Shown here: positions 6,191 to 9,988 of the stretch, piece after piece | Numbering within the stretch: position 1 is the first letter of the stretch | How the letters are laid out: each line of letters starts with the position of its first letter | NCBI GenBank assembly: GCA_038227745.1 | Contig: JBBRPS010000354.1 | Coordinates: forward strand, 1-9,988 | Reading direction: 5' to 3' | Length of the DNA: 9,988 bases | Source of the DNA: DASPXY01 sp038227745 | GTDB taxonomy: Bacteria > Planctomycetota > Planctomycetia > Gemmatales > Gemmataceae | Program-made: the position numbers and the translations under genes | The notes under the pieces: generated by a model | Database searches by the model: none | Seen by the model: the letters and a program-made list of their open reading frames with translations, nothing else | What the model was told of the DNA's origin: nothing

Positions 6191-6435
6191 CTCGCTTCCT
6201 CAGCCATTTTTCCGCCGCACCCACCTTTCTCTGCCGGGGACTTGCCCCGTGCCGGGAGGAGACCGGGTGTGAGTCGCGGGGGAGGGAGCGACGGCCCTGC
6301 CGCACCGCGGGAGGGCCGCGGCACGGGGGAAGCGCCTTCTGGGTCGGGGATCGGGCTGAGAGGCGGAGAGGGGGGCCACGGCCGAACGGCCGCTGCCGCC
6401 GCCCGGTCGCTCTCCCAGGCAGAGCGGGAGGAGCC
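6191..6435 (+). other. Long untranslated leader of the lptD-like gene
   Basis: Between the promoter and the start codon I find no convincing short ORF and no known riboswitch. A small hairpin (CGGGG 6235-6239 with CCCCG 6245-6249) and several purine-rich, Shine-Dalgarno-like runs (around 6253-6260 and 6279-6286) are present. The purine run GGGAGGAG at 6426-6433 is the likely ribosome binding site. Confidence 0.4.
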
Positions 6436-9400
6436 GTGGTCACGCAATCCAGGACACGAAGACTGGGCTACACCCTGTTGGCCGCCGGCGCCCTCGCCGC
6501 CGCGCTGCTCGCGCTCGGCCGGGACCGCGCCGCCGCCCAGGGGACCCTGCGCTGGGCGAGCGACGACCGCGGCAGCGCCAAGCCGATCGCCCTGAACGCG
6601 GACGAAATCACCACCTGGAAGGACCAGGGGCGGCGCCTCCTGCTCCTCAAGGGCACCGTCTGGATCGAACAGGGCGAGATCCAGACGCGGGCCGAGCGGG
6701 CAGTCGTCCGGGTGGAAGAGGCCGGTCAGACAACCTCGGGGCTCTACCGCCTCGACGTGTACGCCGAAGGCAACGTCACCCTCGCGGACGGCGTCAGGCC
6801 GATCAGCGGAGAGACGAGCGTGCCGAAGGCGCTGATCCGGCTCAACACGCGCGGCCAGATCAACGTCAAGACCTACAGCAAGAAGGTGACCCAGGAAGCG
6901 CTGCCGCGCGACCGCCTGTACCTCACCGCGCTGGCCGAATTGACGGCTCCGTCGGCGTCGGCCGCACCGGCCAAACAGGCTGCGCCCGCACCGGCGCCGC
7001 CGCCAGTCGTCGCGCCGCCCACCTGGGAGCCGCCCGCCCCGGCGCCCGCGCCAGCGGCCCAACCGGCGGTACCGCTGCCGGCGGCGCCGGCACCGCCGTC
7101 GTTCATCCAGCGCGTCTCGGCGCAGGAGGAGGCGCCCGCCCCGGCACCCCTGCGCGCCCAGCCCGTCCAGGGCGTGCCCCCCGGGGGCAACCCGCTGCCG
7201 CTGCCGCCCGTCCCGCCGGCCCCGCCCGGCCTCGGCCCGCCGCCAGGCCCCGCGCCCGCGCCGGCCCCTGCCCAGGGGCCCGACGGCCTGATCGAATTGC
7301 CGGCGCCCCGCCTCCTCGGGCCGGAGGTCGAAGCGCCCGACCCGACGCTGCGGCAGGTCATCATCCGGCCCCGCTCCTCCGAGCCGATCAAGGCCTGCAA
7401 CTACGCGCTCGCCAACGGCGAGACGGCCGTCGTCGTCAGCAACGGCGTCATCGTCACCATCCTCGACCCGGAGAACAAGGGCGTCATCGACATCGAGGCC
7501 GACCGCCTCGTCACCTGGACGCGCGGCAACTTCCAGCAGATCTTCAAGGAGGCCCCGGCCCCGGAGGCGACCGCCGGCAAGCGGCCGCTGGAGTTCTTCC
7601 TGTCCGGCCACGTCGAGATCCGCGAGCAGAGCGGCCCCGACAGCCGACTGCTCCGCGCCGACGAGGTCTACTACGACGTCAACCGCGGCGTCGCCATCGC
7701 CACCGACGCCGACCTCGAGGTCAAGCAGCCCGCCCTGCCCGACCCGCTCCACCTGCAGACGCCCCGGCTGCTCCAGCTCAATCCGAAACTGTTCCAGCTC
7801 GGCAAGACGAGCGTCAACGCCAGCAAGCTGCCCTACGACCCGCAGCTCAAGCTGACGCTCTCCAAGGCCAGTCTGGAAGAGATCGACGTGCCCAAGCGCG
7901 GCCTGTTTGGCCTCGGCCCCCAGCGCATCGACCCCAAGACCGGCCAGCCGATCAGTGAGAAACAGAAGCTGTTCCGCGGCAGCAACGTGCTCATCTGGCT
8001 CGGCCCCGTCCCGGTCTTCTACCTGCCCTACGTCCAGGGCGACCCACACGACCCGCTCGGCCCGGTGCAGAGCATCGCGTTCAACTACAGCCGCCCGTTC
8101 GGCGTGGCGAGCTACCTCACCCTCGACGCCTTCAACCTGTTCGGCATCACCCCGGTCCCGGGCGAGCGCTGGCGCTTCAACGTGGACTACCTGAGCGCCC
8201 GCGGCCCGGCCCTGGGCACCGACTACCTCTTTGCCGGCAAGGACCTGTTCGGCGTGCCCAACCGCTACAACGGCGACATCAACGCCTACGGCATGTATGA
8301 CCGCAAAGCCGACCTCCTCGGCGGCGACCGCGGCAACGCGAACCTGGTCGGCCCCCCGTACCGCACCATTCCGGTCACGCACCCTCCTTACCGCGGCCGG
8401 TTCACCACCGACCTGAACGTGCAGGAGCTGCCCGCCGGCTTCACGTTCCAGGGGCGGCTGCATGCCATCTCCGACCGCAACTTCCTGGAGCAGTACTTCA
8501 ACGCCGAGTGGAACAACGACCTGAACCAGGAAACGATCGCCTACCTCAAGCAGCAGAACGCCAACTGGGCGTGGACCCTGTTCGGGCAGGCGCACCTGCG
8601 CAACTGGATCACCGAGACGGAGTGGATGCCGAAGGTGGACGGCTACCTGATCGGCCAGAAGTTCTTCGACCTGTTCACCTACAACGGCCGCGCCGAGGCC
8701 GGCTACGCCCACCTGATGCCGGCGCACCAGCCGCCGCCGCCCATCTCGATCACCGACCAGAACGTGGCCACCGCCCGCCTCGACTGGGGCAACGAGGTGA
8801 GCCTGCCGTTCACGCTGGGGCCGGTGCGCATCGTCCCCTACGTCACCGGCGACCTGACGTATTACTCCGAGGACCTGAACCGCAAGTCGCGCGGTCGGGC
8901 GTACGGCGGCCTCGGCATGCGCAGCAGCCTGCCGCTGTCGCGCCTCTTCCCCGACGTGGAGAGCGAGTTCTTCAACGTCAACGGCATCTACCACAAGATC
9001 GTGTTCAGCAGCAACTACTACAACGCGCACAGTGACACGCGCTACACGCGGCTGCCGCAGCTCGACCGCCTCAACGACGACACGACCGACCAGGCCCTGC
9101 GTGACTTCCGGCCCTACTCGCCGATCTTCCTCCCCGGCAACGGCGTGTTCCTCAACACCTCGGGGATCTTCCAGCCGCAGGCCTTCGCCATCCGCAACCT
9201 CGTGGACAACCGCATCGACACGATCGACACGATCGAGGTGCTGCAGGGCGACGTCCGGCAGCGGTGGCAGACGAAGCGCGGCTACCCGGGGGCGCAGCAC
9301 ATCGTGGACTGGATGACGCTCGACCTGAACGGCTCGTACTTCCCGAGCCGCGCCCGCGACAACTTCGGCGAGGACTTCGGCCTGCTGAAGTACGACTGGG

Positions 9401-9825
9401 TGTGGCACGTCGGCGACCGCTTCTCGCTGCTGAGCGACGGCTGGTACGAGCCGCTCGACCACGGGCCGCGCACCTTCACGTTCGCCGGCCAGATCGCCCG
9501 GCCCGACAACGCCTTGCTGCTGCTGGGCTACACGCACCTCGACCCGCTGCGGACGCGCCAGGTCACCGCGGCGCTGGTGTTCCCGTTCAGCTCGAAGTAC
9601 TCGATGATGGCGACGTCCGGCTACGACTTCGGCAACAACATCCAGATCAACTCGTTCGTGCTGACGCGGGTCGGCACCGACGTGCAGGTGAGCATCGGCA
9701 TCAACTACAATTCGATCCTGTCGAATTTCGGCTTCACGTTCGAGATCTTCCCGAACCTGCTGCCGGCCGCCAAGCGCGTGCCCGGCTCGGCCGGCGGGGC
9801 CATGCAGAGCTTCCAGGGGCGTTGA
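6436..9825 (+). CDS. lptD: LptD/OstA-like LPS-assembly outer-membrane protein
   Basis: LptD forms the outer-membrane channel that inserts LPS into the outer leaflet, fed by an OstA/LptA-fold bridge. This 1129-aa protein has a signal peptide (Arg-rich start, hydrophobic 11-27, cleavage around AAAQ 32-35). A first OstA-like beta-jellyroll follows at about 50-150 (LNADEITTWKDQGRRLLLLKG, then QTRAERA). A Pro/Ala linker spans 171-290 (43 Pro in 120 residues). A second OstA-like domain lies at about 345-485 (IDIEADRLVTW, FFLSGHVEIREQ, LLRADEVYYD). The LptD transition segment reads VFYLPYVQGD at 527-536, then a beta-rich barrel runs to the end with many aromatic strand termini. It is longer than E. 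coli LptD (about 780 aa). Only one cysteine (Cys321) is present, so the E. coli inter-domain disulfides cannot form. The GTG start follows GGGAGGAG closely. No lptE, lptA or surA gene is in the window. LptD function is likely; identity by a search is untested. Confidence 0.75.
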   Translation: MVTQSRTRRLGYTLLAAGALAAALLALGRDRAAAQGTLRWASDDRGSAKPIALNADEITTWKDQGRRLLLLKGTVWIEQGEIQTRAERAVVRVEEAGQTTSGLYRLDVYAEGNVTLADGVRPISGETSVPKALIRLNTRGQINVKTYSKKVTQEALPRDRLYLTALAELTAPSASAAPAKQAAPAPAPPPVVAPPTWEPPAPAPAPAAQPAVPLPAAPAPPSFIQRVSAQEEAPAPAPLRAQPVQGVPPGGNPLPLPPVPPAPPGLGPPPGPAPAPAPAQGPDGLIELPAPRLLGPEVEAPDPTLRQVIIRPRSSEPIKACNYALANGETAVVVSNGVIVTILDPENKGVIDIEADRLVTWTRGNFQQIFKEAPAPEATAGKRPLEFFLSGHVEIREQSGPDSRLLRADEVYYDVNRGVAIATDADLEVKQPALPDPLHLQTPRLLQLNPKLFQLGKTSVNASKLPYDPQLKLTLSKASLEEIDVPKRGLFGLGPQRIDPKTGQPISEKQKLFRGSNVLIWLGPVPVFYLPYVQGDPHDPLGPVQSIAFNYSRPFGVASYLTLDAFNLFGITPVPGERWRFNVDYLSARGPALGTDYLFAGKDLFGVPNRYNGDINAYGMYDRKADLLGGDRGNANLVGPPYRTIPVTHPPYRGRFTTDLNVQELPAGFTFQGRLHAISDRNFLEQYFNAEWNNDLNQETIAYLKQQNANWAWTLFGQAHLRNWITETEWMPKVDGYLIGQKFFDLFTYNGRAEAGYAHLMPAHQPPPPISITDQNVATARLDWGNEVSLPFTLGPVRIVPYVTGDLTYYSEDLNRKSRGRAYGGLGMRSSLPLSRLFPDVESEFFNVNGIYHKIVFSSNYYNAHSDTRYTRLPQLDRLNDDTTDQALRDFRPYSPIFLPGNGVFLNTSGIFQPQAFAIRNLVDNRIDTIDTIEVLQGDVRQRWQTKRGYPGAQHIVDWMTLDLNGSYFPSRARDNFGEDFGLLKYDWVWHVGDRFSLLSDGWYEPLDHGPRTFTFAGQIARPDNALLLLGYTHLDPLRTRQVTAALVFPFSSKYSMMATSGYDFGNNIQINSFVLTRVGTDVQVSIGINYNSILSNFGFTFEIFPNLLPAAKRVPGSAGGAMQSFQGR

Positions 9826-9908
9826 CGGCGAACGGCCGGCGTAAGCCGGCTGGTACGTCACTCCGCGTGGGGTGACGTACCAGCCGGCTTACGCCGGCCG
9901 TTCGCCGT
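9825..9908. repeat. Long hairpin element, 37-bp perfect arms, at the lptD 3' end
   Basis: Arms 9825-9861 and 9872-9908 are exact reverse complements over 37 bp, around the 10-nt loop TCCGCGTGGG. The left arm begins with the last base of the lptD stop codon. Such a stem would be very stable and can act as terminator or mRNA 3' protection. Its sequence and partial duplication just downstream mark it as a repeat-family member rather than an ordinary terminator. Confidence 0.85.
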
Positions 9909-9920
9909 GTCTCTCAGGTC

Positions 9921-9964
9921 GCCGGCTGGTACGGCACTCCGCGTGGGGTGACGTACCAGCCGGC
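9921..9964. repeat. Second, shorter copy of the same hairpin element
   Basis: Arms 9921-9937 and 9948-9964 pair over 17 bp with one mismatch (G at 9934 where the first copy has T), around an identical loop TCCGCGTGGG. The stretch 9921-9967 is a direct repeat of 9845-9891 apart from that base, but it lacks the outer 20 bp of the arms. Confidence 0.8.
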
Positions 9965-9988
9965 TTAAGAGATCGTCCAGCTTTCAGG

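Noticed and set aside
6178..9861. A 1227-codon open frame on the minus strand opposite lptD
   Set aside because: It is rich in Arg, Val, Ala, Gly and Asp repeats with no domain pattern. It is the expected mirror of a GC-biased gene whose plus-strand product has a signal peptide, OstA segments and a barrel.
9825..9967. CRISPR array
   Set aside because: The two units are long hairpins of unequal length without regular spacers or nearby cas genes.

Overview
This is a very GC-rich window whose gene content points to a planctomycete, most likely a member of the Gemmataceae. The evidence is a MoeB-rhodanese fusion, a Uma2-type nuclease gene, an LptD-like outer-membrane protein with a long Pro/Ala linker, an ArsC-like gene with an in-frame TGA, and several interspersed palindromic repeats between genes. 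The assignment rests on family recognition and base composition only; no search was run.

Layout, left to right. Positions 1-55 hold two copies of a 20-bp direct repeat. Next is moeB (89-1252, +), a sulfur-carrier-protein adenylyltransferase with a C-terminal rhodanese domain. A 234-bp gap follows, then a secreted PagL-like lipid A deacylase/acyloxyacyl hydrolase (1487-2245, +). Only 22 bp further on is a small thioredoxin-fold ArsC-family gene (2268-2621, +) whose codon 14 is TGA. The gene reads naturally as a selenoprotein with a U-x-x-C redox motif. A hairpin closes that pair. A Uma2-family PD-(D/E)XK protein (2677-3462, +) follows, with its N-terminal segment duplicated. A promoter-like element at 3583-3611 precedes a multi-spanning membrane protein that may be GT-C-like (3700-5046, +). 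A 12-bp-stem hairpin at 5056-5092 separates it from a convergent RmlC-like cupin epimerase (5108-5590, -).

The 5591-6435 region has no intact gene. It holds a 63-bp two-level palindrome (5733-5795), a 5'-truncated remnant of a response-regulator receiver domain (about 5906-6061), and a perfect-consensus -35/-10 promoter (6157-6184) with a roughly 240-nt leader. These lead into the largest gene, an LptD/OstA-like LPS transport barrel protein (6436-9825, +, 1129 aa). The end of the window is an 84-bp hairpin with 37-bp perfect arms that overlaps the last base of the lptD stop codon. A shorter second copy follows it.

Functionally, four of the seven intact genes (PagL-like, membrane GT-C-like, RmlC-like, LptD-like) fit the making, export or remodelling of LPS or surface glycans. 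This suggests an outer membrane carrying lipid A. The genes are not one operon: they have separate promoters, terminators and strands. The most interesting points are the apparent selenocysteine codon, the LptD-like protein with a single cysteine, the PagL-like protein with Asn where the family's catalytic Glu is expected, and the repeat families.
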